64,000 nucleotides of DNA from Dyella sp. C9 (GCF_003332825.1 NZ_QIRF01000002.1:372001-436000); one strand, 5' to 3'. Shown: positions 7,453 to 16,590, counted from the stretch's first letter. The notes: generated by a model not told the origin, from the sequence alone. Numbers and translations are program-made.

Positions 7453-8331
7453 ATGAACGCCCGCAACGCTACGGATGCCGCCCTGGAAAAGGTTCGCCAG
7501 CTGGTCGAGCGCGCGGACGAGCCGCCTACCCTGCCCGCCTTGGCCGAATCGGCCGGACTGAGCCCGTCGTATCTGCAACGCGCGTTCCGCCGCCGCTACG
7601 GCATGAGCCCGGCGGAGTATCACCGTGCACGCCGCTTCGGCCAGTTGCGCACGGCCCTGCGCAACGGCGCGGCCGTCACCGATGCGGTGTACGACGCCGG
7701 GTTCGGCTCCGGCAGCCGCGTGTATGAACACAGCGACCGCCTGCTCGGCATGACGCCCGCCAGTTACCGCGCTGGCGGCGCCGGTGCGGATATCCGCTAT
7801 ACGACCACCGGCACGCCGTTGGGACGCCTGCTGGTGGCGACGACCAGTCGTGGCATCTGCTCGGTCACCCTTGGCGATAGTGACGAAGCGCTGGTCCAGC
7901 GCCTTGCCGACGAGTTTCCACTCGCTGCGCGCCAGCGGGTCGACGCCGGTCGCGAAGAATGGCTGGACGCCGTGATCGCGCGCATTGCCCATGACCTGGG
8001 TTGGAGCGAAGGCGAAGCCCCCGACCTGCCGCCGCTCGATGTGGCTGCGACAGCGTTCCAGTGGCGCGTATGGGACGCACTGACGCGCATCCCCAGCGGC
8101 GTCACCAGGAGCTATGGCGAACTGGCCGCCGAGTTGGGCATGCCCAAGGCTGCGCGCGCGATCGGTCGCGCCTGCGGAAGCAATCGCCTGGCGCTGATCG
8201 TGCCCTGCCATCGCATCGTGCGTGAGGATGGTTCGTTGGGTGGCTGGCGCTGGGGCGTCGAGCGCAAGCGCGAGCTGCTGGCCGGTGAACGTCACGAGGC
8301 GTCCGGCCGGGCGAAGCGCAGCGTGGCCTAG
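7453..8331 (+). CDS. AraC-type regulator fused to O6-methylguanine-DNA methyltransferase (Ada lacking its N-terminal domain)
   Basis: The 292-residue protein begins directly with an AraC-type helix-turn-helix domain (about residues 10-105), followed by the methyltransferase N-lobe (about 115-195) and the catalytic domain (about 200-280). The active-site P-C-H-R motif is intact with Cys252. The family transfers methyl groups from O6-methylguanine irreversibly to this cysteine. E. coli Ada has an extra N-terminal zinc domain that accepts methyl from phosphotriesters and switches on the regulator; it is absent here, and the 156 bases upstream do not encode it. How the HTH part is controlled is therefore unclear. 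Confidence 0.88.
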   Translation: MNARNATDAALEKVRQLVERADEPPTLPALAESAGLSPSYLQRAFRRRYGMSPAEYHRARRFGQLRTALRNGAAVTDAVYDAGFGSGSRVYEHSDRLLGMTPASYRAGGAGADIRYTTTGTPLGRLLVATTSRGICSVTLGDSDEALVQRLADEFPLAARQRVDAGREEWLDAVIARIAHDLGWSEGEAPDLPPLDVAATAFQWRVWDALTRIPSGVTRSYGELAAELGMPKAARAIGRACGSNRLALIVPCHRIVREDGSLGGWRWGVERKRELLAGERHEASGRAKRSVA

Positions 8332-8580
8332 GCCGGTCCAAACCCTCCGCCTCGCGAAAGCGGCGCGCGCTTCGCAAAAGCCGAAGACTCGCCATCCCGA
8401 CGGTTTCGCCAGTGGCAACGCTGCTGGATCCCCGCATTCGCGGGGATGACGATCAAACCAGGGCGAGCGGGATGCCTGGCGGCGTGGTTCGGGTGGCTTG
8501 AGCTCACCTCAACACTGCCTTGTACAAGCCTCGCTACTGCCCCGGCCCAGGCAGGACTAACGTAGCTCACCTTGTAAACT
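8332..8580. other. Gap with one repeat element
   Basis: The 249 bases between the methyltransferase and the transporter contain the palindromic repeat described at 8424-8450. No gene is visible in the rest. Confidence 0.4.
8424..8450. repeat. Dispersed palindrome of the GGATCCCCGC type
   Basis: Arms ATCCCCGC (8428-8435) and GCGGGGAT (8440-8447) flank ATTC, with CTGG on the left and GAC on the right. Very similar hairpins are dispersed through intergenic spaces of many proteobacteria, including xanthomonads. Only one copy was noticed in this window. Confidence 0.55.
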
Positions 8581-9543
8581 ATGCCGGACATCGAACCCGC
8601 GATGCCTCCCCGCGCCCTGCCCATGACCGATTCCGCCACCTCTTCCGCCGCGACGGCGGCGCCCGCTCCTGCCACCGACACACGCGTGCTGGTACCACTG
8701 GCGCTGTTTGCGCTCTACGTCATCTGGGGCTCCACCTACCTGGGCATCCGTTATGCACTGGAGAGCTATCCGCCGTTCCTGCTTGCGGGTGTGCGGTTTC
8801 TCGGGGCTGGCGTGGCGCTGTTCGCCTTCCTGCGCATCCGTGGTGCCGCCATGCCGACGCCGCGCCAATGGCGCAACGCCGCCATCACCGGCATCCTGCT
8901 GCTGGGCTTTGGCAACGGACTGGTGTGTTTTGCCGAGCAGCGCGTGAGCTCGGGTATTGCCGCCGTGGCGGTGGCCAGCATGCCGCTGTTCGCGGCGCTG
9001 TTCTCGGGCATGTACGGCGAGTGGCCGTCGCGCCGCGAGACCGTGGGCCTGCTGATCGGTTTCGTCGGCGTGGTGGTGCTGAACCTGGGCACCAGCCTGT
9101 CGGGTTCGCGCATCGGCGCCTTCGCGCTGCTGGTGGCGGCCATGAGCTGGGCCTTCGGCTCGGCCTGGAGCCGTCGCCAGGAGATGCCCTCCGGACCGAT
9201 GAACACCGCCGCGCAGATGCTGTGTGCCAGCGTGGCGATGCTGCTGGTGGGCGCGCTTACCGGCGAGCGGCTCCCGGCCCATCCCACGGTGCGCGCCACT
9301 GCCGCGCTGGTCTACCTGGCCGTATTCGGTTCGATCATCGCCTTCAGCGCCTATCTCTACGTGCTCAAGCATGCGCGTCCCGCGCTGGCCACCAGCTACG
9401 CTTACGTGAACCCGCCGGTGGCGGTGCTGTTCGGCGTGTTGCTGGCCGGCGAGACGGTGGGCCCGTTCGACCTCGCCGGCATGGCCATCATCCTGCTGGG
9501 CGTCGGCGCCATCACGCTGGCCCGGCAAAAGCGCAGCCACTGA
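8581..9543 (+). CDS. EamA-family drug/metabolite transporter (YedA-like)
   Basis: This 320-residue inner-membrane protein has a hydrophilic start rich in Ala/Thr/Pro followed by ten predicted helices in two EamA repeats (about residues 35-165 and 180-315). The first helix carries the YVIWGSTYLGIR motif typical of the YedA branch. Members export metabolites or small drugs, but the substrate cannot be read from sequence. ATG codons at 8602 and 8623 are alternative starts; 8623 would give the more usual short N-terminus. The gene stands alone on the plus strand. Confidence 0.85.
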   Translation: MPDIEPAMPPRALPMTDSATSSAATAAPAPATDTRVLVPLALFALYVIWGSTYLGIRYALESYPPFLLAGVRFLGAGVALFAFLRIRGAAMPTPRQWRNAAITGILLLGFGNGLVCFAEQRVSSGIAAVAVASMPLFAALFSGMYGEWPSRRETVGLLIGFVGVVVLNLGTSLSGSRIGAFALLVAAMSWAFGSAWSRRQEMPSGPMNTAAQMLCASVAMLLVGALTGERLPAHPTVRATAALVYLAVFGSIIAFSAYLYVLKHARPALATSYAYVNPPVAVLFGVLLAGETVGPFDLAGMAIILLGVGAITLARQKRSH

Positions 9544-9618
9544 GTTTCGACCTAGGTCGGCTTGCCTCGCCGGCCACGCAGCGCTCACCATGACCCGGAC
9601 CATGGCCCGGGGACGCCC

Positions 9619-11031
9619 ATGAACGCGACGAACGAAGGTCTGATGGCACGAGCCGCGCTGCGCAGCGCGGCGTGGTCGGAACGGTGGTTTCCCGATGCCT
9701 GGGTGTTCGCGGCCCTGGGCGTGGTGATCGTCGCGATCGCCGCGCTGTCGTTCGGGGCCACCCCCGGTGTCACCGTCAACGCGTTCGGCGACGGTTTCTG
9801 GAGCCTGATCCCCTTCACCATGCAGATGGCGTTCGTGGTGATCGGCGGCTATGTGGTGGCCACCGCGCCCATCGTGGCTCGCTTCATCGAATGGCTGGCG
9901 CGTGCACCGCGCAGCGGACGCGGCGCGATCTGCTACGTGGGCCTGGTCAGCATGCTGGCCTCGCTACTGTCCTGGGGCTTTTCGCTGGTGTTCGGCGGCC
10001 TGCTGGTGCGTGCGCTGGCTCGCCGGCCCGACCTGCGCATGGATTACCGCGCCGCCGGTGCCGCCGCCTATCTGGGCCTGGGCGCGGTATGGGCGATGGG
10101 GCTGTCTTCCTCGGCCGCGCAATTGCAGGCCAATCCCAAGAGCATGCCGCCGGGACTGATCAACATCACCGGCGTGCTGCCTTTCAGCGAAACCATCTTC
10201 CTGTGGCAGTCGATCCTGCTGACCAGCGTGCTGATCGTGGTGTCGCTGGTGATCTGCTGGCTGACCGCGCCCTCGGGCCACAGCGCGCGCACCGCCGAGG
10301 ATTTCGGCGTCACCGACACGGCCACGCCTGCCCTGCCGCCGCGCCAGCGGCCGGGCGAATGGCTGGAGTACAGCCCGTTGCTATCGGTGCTGATCGGACT
10401 GCTCGGGCTGGGCTGGCTGGGCTACGAGTTCGCCACCAAGCCGGTGGTCATCGCCATTGCCAACCTCAACACCTACAACTTCCTGTTCCTTACCGTGGGG
10501 CTCTTGCTGCACTGGCGTCCGCGCAGCTTCCTCAATGCGGTGTCGCGCGCGGTGCCCAGCACGGCCGGCGTGCTGATCCAGTTTCCGCTGTACGGCGGCA
10601 TCGCCGCCTTGCTGACGCATGCACCGGGCGCGGGCGGTGAAACGCTGGCGCACCGGCTTTCCGGCCTGTTCGTGCATATCGCCTCCACCGACACCTTTTC
10701 ACTGGTGATGGGCGTGTACTCGGCGATCCTCGGCTTCTTCGTGCCGTCCGGTGGTGGCAAGTGGCTGGTGGAAGCGCCTTATGTGATGCAGGCCGCCAAC
10801 GACCTGCACGTGCACCTGGGCTGGGCGGTGCAGGTGTACAACGCGGCCGAGGCGCTGCCCAACCTGATCAACCCATTCTGGATGCTGCCCCTGCTCGGCG
10901 TGCTGGGATTGAAGGCGCGCGACGTAGTCGGCTTCACCTTCATGCAGCTGCTGGTGCACGTGCCGCTGGTGCTGGGATTGCTGTGGGCGCTAGGCCTCAC
11001 GTTGACCTATGTACCGCCGGTAATGCCCTAG
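9619..11031 (+). CDS. Short-chain fatty acid transporter, AtoE family
   Basis: ATG 9619, with GGGGACG eight bases upstream, gives 470 residues, matching AtoE proteins (about 440-470). About a dozen hydrophobic helices are seen. Family motifs include an early RWFPDAWVFA, the LSWGFSLVFGG segment, and a conserved FFVPSGGGKWLVEAPYV stretch near residue 375. AtoE carries short-chain fatty acids such as acetoacetate or butyrate across the inner membrane, normally beside atoDA/atoB; no such genes are here, so this copy is an orphan. A weak upstream in-frame TTG at 9562 was rejected. Confidence 0.85.
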   Translation: MNATNEGLMARAALRSAAWSERWFPDAWVFAALGVVIVAIAALSFGATPGVTVNAFGDGFWSLIPFTMQMAFVVIGGYVVATAPIVARFIEWLARAPRSGRGAICYVGLVSMLASLLSWGFSLVFGGLLVRALARRPDLRMDYRAAGAAAYLGLGAVWAMGLSSSAAQLQANPKSMPPGLINITGVLPFSETIFLWQSILLTSVLIVVSLVICWLTAPSGHSARTAEDFGVTDTATPALPPRQRPGEWLEYSPLLSVLIGLLGLGWLGYEFATKPVVIAIANLNTYNFLFLTVGLLLHWRPRSFLNAVSRAVPSTAGVLIQFPLYGGIAALLTHAPGAGGETLAHRLSGLFVHIASTDTFSLVMGVYSAILGFFVPSGGGKWLVEAPYVMQAANDLHVHLGWAVQVYNAAEALPNLINPFWMLPLLGVLGLKARDVVGFTFMQLLVHVPLVLGLLWALGLTLTYVPPVMP

Positions 11032-11057
11032 GGACGGGATGATATCGGCCGCAAACT

Positions 11058-11101
11058 GGGTGCGCTCCTACGAGAATTCAACAACACGTAGGAGCCCACC
11101 C
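11058..11101. repeat. REP-like inverted pair
   Basis: GGGTGCGCTCCTACG (11058-11072) and CGTAGGAGCCCACCC (11087-11101) are reverse complements except for one base, separated by 14 bases. The core GTAGGAGCGCACCC recurs at 18806-18825 and 43381-43400. The pair lies between two convergent genes and may also help end transcription. Confidence 0.6.
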
Positions 11102-11143
11102 TGCGCATGAGCACGAGCAGCACCAGCCACCCGCCCCTGGCGT

Positions 11144-12460
11144 TTAGAGTTCGCGCAACGCAGTCGTTACCGGCAAACGTGCGGCGCGCACCGCGGGAAA
11201 CAGGCCACCGATGAAGCCGATGGCCAGTGCCCACTTAAGGCCGGTCCACAGCAGCTCCGGCGATACCTTCAATTCGAAGCTGAGCTTGCCCACCGCACCC
11301 GTGGCAAGCGTGGATGCGCTGTAGCCATTGAAGATCAGCCAGGCCAACACACCACCCAGCACGCCGCCGATCAGCGCCAGCAACATGGGCTCAAGCATCA
11401 CCGCCACCACCACCGGCAACCCGGGAAAACCGATCGCACGAAGCGTGGCAATTTCGCGGGCACGGGCCGCCACCGCCGCAAACATGGTGTTGAGCGCGCC
11501 GAACATCGCGCCGATGGCCATGATCACGCCGACGGTGATACCCATGATGCGGATCACTTTGGTCATGCCCTCGGACTGCTTGCTGAAGTAGTCGAGCGTG
11601 TTACTGACATCCACTTTCAGCTGCGGGTTGCCGTCGAGTTCGGCCTTGAACGCGTCATAGGCCTTGGGATCGGTAAGGCGCACCACCACCGAGCCACGGC
11701 TGCTGCCGCGACGATAGGTATCGGCCACGACCGCAGCGTCGGCCCATACTTCCGAATCCATCGCATCGCCAGAGGAAAACACGCCGACCACGTTCCACTG
11801 CTGGTTGCCCAGGCGAATGGTCTGGCCCGGCTCCAGCCCGGCGAACTCCTTGGCCGCGCCCTTGCCGATGATCAGCTCGCGCATGCCCGGCTGGAAATTG
11901 CGTCCCTGGATGATCTTCACGTTGGGACGCACCGCCCAGGCCTGCTCGCCCACGCCACGCAGCTGCACGCTGCCTTCGTCATCCGGGGCGCCGCCCTTGA
12001 GCGGCACGTTTGCCGCCACCACCAATTCCGGCGAGGCGATGGGCTGGCCCTTGGCGTCCCTGGCGATGCCGGGCGCCTGCGGAATCAGCGTCACGCTCTC
12101 ATGGTCCAGTACCGACATCACTTCCGATGCCGACGAGCCACGCATCACGATCGCGGTATCGGGACTCCCGGTCTTGCGCAGCGTTTCGGCGTAACCATCG
12201 GCCATGGCCAGCAGTGCCACCAGCACGCCGACCACACCGGCAATGCCGATGACGATCACTGCCGACGATCCCAGTCGCTGCATCAGCGTGCTGATGCCCA
12301 CGCTGGTGACCGAGGCAGCCTGCCGGCCACGCCAAGTGAGAAGCATCCATCCCGCGAACAGCACCACCAGCGCCACCACGCCGTACCAGGGCAACGCGAT
12401 CCACACCACCAGCACCGCCACGATCAGCAGCAGCAACAGGATGTTTGTCACTACATTCAT
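11144..12460 (-). CDS. FtsX/MacB-like ABC transporter permease (second of two)
   Basis: ATG at 12460, with GAGGAG six bases before it, gives 438 residues. Helices near residues 2-45 and around 75-105 precede a MacB-type periplasmic core domain (about 120-300), and three C-terminal helices form the FtsX domain (about 315-435). There is no ATP-binding domain, unlike E. coli MacB. It follows another permease with a ten-base gap, the ATPase and the adaptor on the same strand, so it is part of one tripartite system of the mechanotransmission type. The extra N-terminal membrane segment distinguishes it from its partner. The substrate is unknown; antimicrobial, lipoprotein or peptide export are the known roles of relatives. 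Confidence 0.85.
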   Translation of the reverse strand: MNVVTNILLLLLIVAVLVVWIALPWYGVVALVVLFAGWMLLTWRGRQAASVTSVGISTLMQRLGSSAVIVIGIAGVVGVLVALLAMADGYAETLRKTGSPDTAIVMRGSSASEVMSVLDHESVTLIPQAPGIARDAKGQPIASPELVVAANVPLKGGAPDDEGSVQLRGVGEQAWAVRPNVKIIQGRNFQPGMRELIIGKGAAKEFAGLEPGQTIRLGNQQWNVVGVFSSGDAMDSEVWADAAVVADTYRRGSSRGSVVVRLTDPKAYDAFKAELDGNPQLKVDVSNTLDYFSKQSEGMTKVIRIMGITVGVIMAIGAMFGALNTMFAAVAARAREIATLRAIGFPGLPVVVAVMLEPMLLALIGGVLGGVLAWLIFNGYSASTLATGAVGKLSFELKVSPELLWTGLKWALAIGFIGGLFPAVRAARLPVTTALREL

Positions 12461-12470
12461 GTCGGTCTCC

Positions 12471-13637
12471 TCAGCGCCCGGCCAGTGCATCGACGATGTT
12501 CAGGCGCATGGCGCGCACGGCTGGCAGTGCGCCAACCAGCAGGCCGATGACGACCATCAACACCAGGCCCAGCACCCAGCTGTTGGTACCCACACCAGGC
12601 AGGTTGAGCATGCCGCCGCTGCCGGCGCTCACCACCGGAATGATCAACGTGGCCAGGCCCAGTCCGATCACGCCGCCCAGCAACAGCAGCAGCACGGATT
12701 CGGCCAGCACGATGCCAAGCACGGCATGGTTGGAAAAGCCGATGGTCTTGAGCACCGCCAATTCGCTGGTGCGTTCACGCACGGCCTGCATCATGGTGTT
12801 GCCCGAGAGCAGCAGCAGGGTGAAGAACACGGCACCCATGATCGAACCCACGATCAGGCCAATGTCGGCCAGCTGCTTCATCCAGTTGGCGGTGGCGGCC
12901 TGCTCGGTCTGCGTGCGCGTCTCGTGGTCCGAGTTGGCCGAGATGGCGTCGATGGCCTTGGCTACACGATCGGCCTGGTTCACGTCGGCCACGCGGGTGA
13001 CGTACCAGCCGACCTGGCCCCGGTTGAAGGGCGTGGTCTCGTCGAAATACTTCCAGTGCAGCAGCAACAGCTGGTCGTAGAAGCCGGCGGCCTTCGGGTC
13101 CTTGGAGTGCATGATGCCGACGATGTCGAACGTCCAGTTCTTGTCGCCCTGGCGATTGGGGAAGATGGTCGACTGCATCGGAATCTTGTCGCCCACCTTC
13201 CAGTTGAAGCGCTTGGCCAGCTTCTCGCCCACCAGCACACCCGTGCGGGTGTCGTCGAAGGCCTTGCGCTCGGCGGCACTGACCTCGATCTCCGGATAGA
13301 GGTCGATGTAGTTCGGTTCCACCGCGAAGCTGAAAACCGCGTTGTGCGGATCCTGGTAGGCACCGCCGAACCAGTTCGCGTAGGTCACCATCTTCACGCC
13401 GGGCACCTGGGCGATCTGCGCCTCCAGCGACTGCGGCAGGGTCTGGATGAAGGAAAGCCGGGAACCGGTCTGCAGGCGCTGCGCGCCGTTGGCGCTCTGC
13501 CCTGCCTGGTTGAACGAGGTGCGCACCGCGTCGAGCATGCCGAACAGCAGGAAAGCGGCGATGATCGACACCAGGGTGAGCACGGTGCGGGCTTTGCGCC
13601 GGAACAGCGCCGCCCATATCAAGTGGAGATATTTCAT
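12471..13637 (-). CDS. FtsX/MacB-like ABC transporter permease (first of two)
   Basis: This 388-residue permease has the standard layout: a basic cytoplasmic start and one helix (about residues 17-40), a periplasmic MacB_PCD domain (about 45-255), then an FtsX domain with three helices (about 265-385) ending in the characteristic P-A-x-R-A-M-R-L-x-x-x-D-A-L. It ends ten bases before the second permease and starts ten bases after the ATPase, so the two permeases probably form a heterodimer. The start is the first Met, followed by the KYLHLIWAALFRRKART membrane-entry motif. Confidence 0.87.
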   Translation of the reverse strand: MKYLHLIWAALFRRKARTVLTLVSIIAAFLLFGMLDAVRTSFNQAGQSANGAQRLQTGSRLSFIQTLPQSLEAQIAQVPGVKMVTYANWFGGAYQDPHNAVFSFAVEPNYIDLYPEIEVSAAERKAFDDTRTGVLVGEKLAKRFNWKVGDKIPMQSTIFPNRQGDKNWTFDIVGIMHSKDPKAAGFYDQLLLLHWKYFDETTPFNRGQVGWYVTRVADVNQADRVAKAIDAISANSDHETRTQTEQAATANWMKQLADIGLIVGSIMGAVFFTLLLLSGNTMMQAVRERTSELAVLKTIGFSNHAVLGIVLAESVLLLLLGGVIGLGLATLIIPVVSAGSGGMLNLPGVGTNSWVLGLVLMVVIGLLVGALPAVRAMRLNIVDALAGR

Positions 13638-13647
13638 CGCCGCATCC

Positions 13648-14334
13648 TCACGCGAGCGCCTGCTCGACCAGGGTGCCCTTGTCCAGATGCAGGGTGTGGT
13701 TGGCGTACTCGGCCGCCTTGGGATCGTGCGTCACCATCACGATGGTCTTGCCGTGCTCGCGATTGAGCACGCGCAGCAAGCCCAGCACTTCCTCCGCGGA
13801 CTGGCGGTCCAGGTCGCCGGTAGGCTCGTCGCAGACCAGCAGTGTGGGGTCGGACACGATGGCGCGTGCGATGGCCACGCGCTGCTGCTGACCGCCGGAC
13901 AGTTCACTGGGCTTGTGCGAGGCGCGGTCCGCCAGCCCGACCAGCTGCAACGCAATCGATGCATTCTTGTGGCGCTGCGCCGACGAAAGCTTGGTCAGCA
14001 GCAGCGGAAGTTCCACGTTGCGCTGCGCCGACAGCATCGGCATCAGGTTGTAGAACTGGAACACGAAGCCCACGTGCGCCGCGCGCCATTTCGCCAGCGC
14101 GCTGCCGCTGAGCTGGTCCAGCCGCTGTCCCGCCACGGTGATGCTGCCGCCGGTGGGCGTGTCGAGGCCGCCAATGAGGTTGAGCAGCGTGGTCTTGCCG
14201 GAACCCGACGGCCCCATCAGGGCCAGGAAATCGCCCTCGGCGATATCCAGGTTGATGTGGTGCAGCACTTCCACCTTCTGCTTGCCACGCTCATAGACCT
14301 TGGAAAGGTCGCGCGTTTCGATCAACGTGCCCAT
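13648..14334 (-). CDS. ABC transporter ATP-binding protein (MacB/LolD family)
   Basis: The 228 residues match LolD/MacB ATPases. Visible motifs are Walker A GPSGSGKT (about residues 39-46), the family's Q-loop segment, the signature LSGGQQQR and Walker B LLVCDEPTGDLD with the D-loop. It powers the two downstream permeases from the cytoplasmic face. The E-P-T-G-D-L-D form is typical of type VII (MacB/FtsE/LolD) systems. It lies 77 bases after the adaptor gene; that gap contains a perfect hairpin (14361-14379) that could alter expression relative to the adaptor. Confidence 0.92.
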   Translation of the reverse strand: MGTLIETRDLSKVYERGKQKVEVLHHINLDIAEGDFLALMGPSGSGKTTLLNLIGGLDTPTGGSITVAGQRLDQLSGSALAKWRAAHVGFVFQFYNLMPMLSAQRNVELPLLLTKLSSAQRHKNASIALQLVGLADRASHKPSELSGGQQQRVAIARAIVSDPTLLVCDEPTGDLDRQSAEEVLGLLRVLNREHGKTIVMVTHDPKAAEYANHTLHLDKGTLVEQALA

Positions 14335-14360
14335 GCCTGTGCTCCCTCATCGTTTGCCGT

Positions 14361-14379
14361 GCATCGCTTGGAGCGATGC
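14361..14379 (-). other. Intercistronic hairpin
   Basis: GCATCGC (14361-14367) and GCGATGC (14373-14379) form a perfect seven-pair stem with a five-base loop in the gap between adaptor and ATPase genes. It could protect or attenuate the transcript. Confidence 0.3.
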
Positions 14380-14411
14380 GCCCGATCACGCGTCGCGGGA
14401 CCTGCGCCCGC

Positions 14412-15659
14412 CTATTCCTTTGCCTTGGGGGCCTGCGCCACCCGTGCACCGTCTGCAAGCGTCGACGGCGGCGACACCACCACCGTCTCGCCGGCCTGCA
14501 GGCCGGCGAATACCTGGCGCAGCTCACCCTGGTTCGACGCCGCTACCGATACCGTGCGCTGCCGTGCCTTGCCGTCGTCGACCACGAACACCACCGGATG
14601 CCCGTCGCGCTCGGCCAATGCCGTGGCCGGCACCAGCACGCCCTTGGGTGCAGGGCTGTCCTGCCGGGCCTGCTGTTGCTCGAGAAAGGACACGCGCACG
14701 CCCATGTCCGGCACGATGCGCGAGTCCTTCTGTCCCAGCGCCACGCGCACCTTCACCGTGGCCTTGCCACGATCGGCGGCGGGCACGATGGCGATCACAT
14801 GCGCAGGGATGCGCCAGTCCGGGTAGGCATCGAGCACGGCCTCGGCCGGCATCTGCGGCTTCACGCGGCCGATGTAGGCCTCGTTGACGTCCACGTCCAC
14901 TTCCAGCGAATCCATGTCGACCACGGTGCCGATGCCGGTGCGGGTGAAGCCGCCACCGGCGGAGAACGGCGAAACGATTTCGCCGACCTGGGCGTCCTTG
15001 GTGGTGATCACGCCATCGAAGGGCGCGCGGATCACGCAGTAGTCGAAGTTGACCTGGGCTTCCACCACCTGCGCGTCGTCCGACGCCGCAATGCGTTGCT
15101 GTGAAACGAGTTGCGCCCGCGTGGTATCGGCCAGGGTGCGCGCCTGTTCGGCATCCTGCGTGGACAACAGGCCCTTCTCCGCCAGCGTTTCCGCACGCGC
15201 CGCGTCACGCAGGTTCTGCGCCAGCTGGGCCTGGTATTGGGCGACCAGCGCATGCGCCGCGTCTGCCTGAGTACGCGCTGCATCCAATGCTGCCTTGTAC
15301 TGGGCGTCGTCGAGGCGCGCCACGATCTGGCCCTGCTTCACGTGATCACCCTCCTCGATCAGCACCTGGGTCAGCGTGCCGGTGATCTGCGCCGACACGG
15401 TAGCCTGTCGCCTCGCCGTGACATAGCCGGTGGCCTGCAGCACGGCGCCGGCAGCACCCTGCGCAGCGGCGGGTTGCGCTTGCGCGGTCTGTACCTCGAT
15501 GGCGCGCGAGCCAGCCAGCCACCACGCCGCAAGCCCACCCAGCAGCAGCACGGCAAGCACGATGCCTACGATCCAAGGCCATCGACCGGGTCCCTGGCCA
15601 TGGGCCTCGCGCTGGTGCTTCTCGATGCGCAGTTCCTTCAGCAGATCCGCGTTGGTCAC
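14412..15659 (-). CDS. Periplasmic adaptor subunit (MacA/HlyD family)
   Basis: The start chosen is GTG at 15659, five bases after AGGGAG, giving 415 residues. A cytoplasmic stretch of about 30 residues and one helix (about 30-50) anchor it in the inner membrane. Then come a barrel-sandwich half (motif around ATVSAQITGTLTQV), a long alpha-hairpin (about 120-205), the second lipoyl half (VIRAPFDGVITTK), a beta-barrel and a membrane-proximal domain. Adaptors of this type link an ABC or RND pump to a TolC-like channel; none is encoded nearby. As the first gene it should carry the operon promoter in the 237-base gap to the divergent FAA hydrolase. Confidence 0.86.
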   Translation of the reverse strand: MTNADLLKELRIEKHQREAHGQGPGRWPWIVGIVLAVLLLGGLAAWWLAGSRAIEVQTAQAQPAAAQGAAGAVLQATGYVTARRQATVSAQITGTLTQVLIEEGDHVKQGQIVARLDDAQYKAALDAARTQADAAHALVAQYQAQLAQNLRDAARAETLAEKGLLSTQDAEQARTLADTTRAQLVSQQRIAASDDAQVVEAQVNFDYCVIRAPFDGVITTKDAQVGEIVSPFSAGGGFTRTGIGTVVDMDSLEVDVDVNEAYIGRVKPQMPAEAVLDAYPDWRIPAHVIAIVPAADRGKATVKVRVALGQKDSRIVPDMGVRVSFLEQQQARQDSPAPKGVLVPATALAERDGHPVVFVVDDGKARQRTVSVAASNQGELRQVFAGLQAGETVVVSPPSTLADGARVAQAPKAKE

Positions 15660-15896
15660 AGTCACTCCCTGTTGTCCCCACCGTGTCCGATGCTGGTTAC
15701 GGTGCCCTCCGGAGTCCCCCGCCACCAGATCAGCCCATCAGCCATCGACGATGACAGCTGTCATCCAGCCCAGGCTGCGCCCTCGCCGAACGTGGCCCGC
15801 TCGATGGCTCGCCGGTTGTACTCCAGGCCGTGGCGGAAAAAAGCTGACATGGCAATGACTCGTGCCAGGCGCACCCCGGTGCTAACCTTTCCGGCC

Positions 15897-16583
15897 ATGT
15901 CCTACGCCATCACGCCCCCCGCCATTCCCAGCCTGCCGATCATTGGCAGCGACCAACGCTTCCCGGTCCGCCGCATCTTCTGCATCGGCCGCAACTACGC
16001 CGAACACGCCCGCGAGATGGGCGCCACGGTGGACAAGGAAACGCCACTGTTCTTCTGCAAGCCGGCCGATGCCGTGGTCACCGACGGTGCCGACGTGCCT
16101 TATCCCCAGGCCACCCAGGATCTTCACCATGAGGTGGAGCTGGTGGTAGCGCTGGGTGCCGGCGGCCGGGACATCCCGGCGGAGCGCGCGGCCGGCCTGG
16201 TGTGGGGTTACGGCGTGGGCCTGGACCTGACCCGGCGAGATATCCAGGCCATTGCCAAGGCCAAGAGCCATCCCTGGGATGTGGCCAAGGCGTTCGATCA
16301 TTCCGCGCCGGTATCGGCCCTGCGTCCGGCCGGCGACGTGCAACTCGGCCCTGACACCACGCTGACACTGAGCATCAACGGCCAGCAGCGCCAGCACGGC
16401 CGGCTGGGCGACATGGTGTACAGCGTCCCCGAGATCATCGCGATGCTGTCGGCCCTGTTCGAACTGAAGGCCGGCGACCTGATCTTCACCGGCACACCGG
16501 CCGGCGTGTCCGCGATCCAGCGCGGCGACCGCTTCCACGCCGAAGCCCATGGCATCGCCACGCTGGAAGGCCGCGTCGTCTGA
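15897..16583 (+). CDS. Fumarylacetoacetate hydrolase family protein
   Basis: ATG 15897 gives 228 residues, the size of single-domain FAH enzymes (fumarylpyruvate or acylpyruvate hydrolases). Seen are the opening FCIGRNYAEHA motif, the metal-binding H-H-E-V-E-L (about residues 77-82) with a downstream Asp, the K-x-H-P-W-D-V-A-K-x-F-D stretch, and the closing LKAGDLIFTGTPAGV. Such enzymes cleave carbon-carbon bonds of beta-diketo acids or decarboxylate oxaloacetate, using Mg or Mn. No aromatic degradation genes are nearby, so the substrate is undetermined. Confidence 0.9.
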   Translation: MSYAITPPAIPSLPIIGSDQRFPVRRIFCIGRNYAEHAREMGATVDKETPLFFCKPADAVVTDGADVPYPQATQDLHHEVELVVALGAGGRDIPAERAAGLVWGYGVGLDLTRRDIQAIAKAKSHPWDVAKAFDHSAPVSALRPAGDVQLGPDTTLTLSINGQQRQHGRLGDMVYSVPEIIAMLSALFELKAGDLIFTGTPAGVSAIQRGDRFHAEAHGIATLEGRVV

Positions 16584-16590
16584 TTCACGG

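Noticed and set aside
12204..13766. Open frame of 520 codons on the plus strand across two permease genes
   Set aside because: It spans the junction of two real genes on the other strand and is rich in His and Gln.
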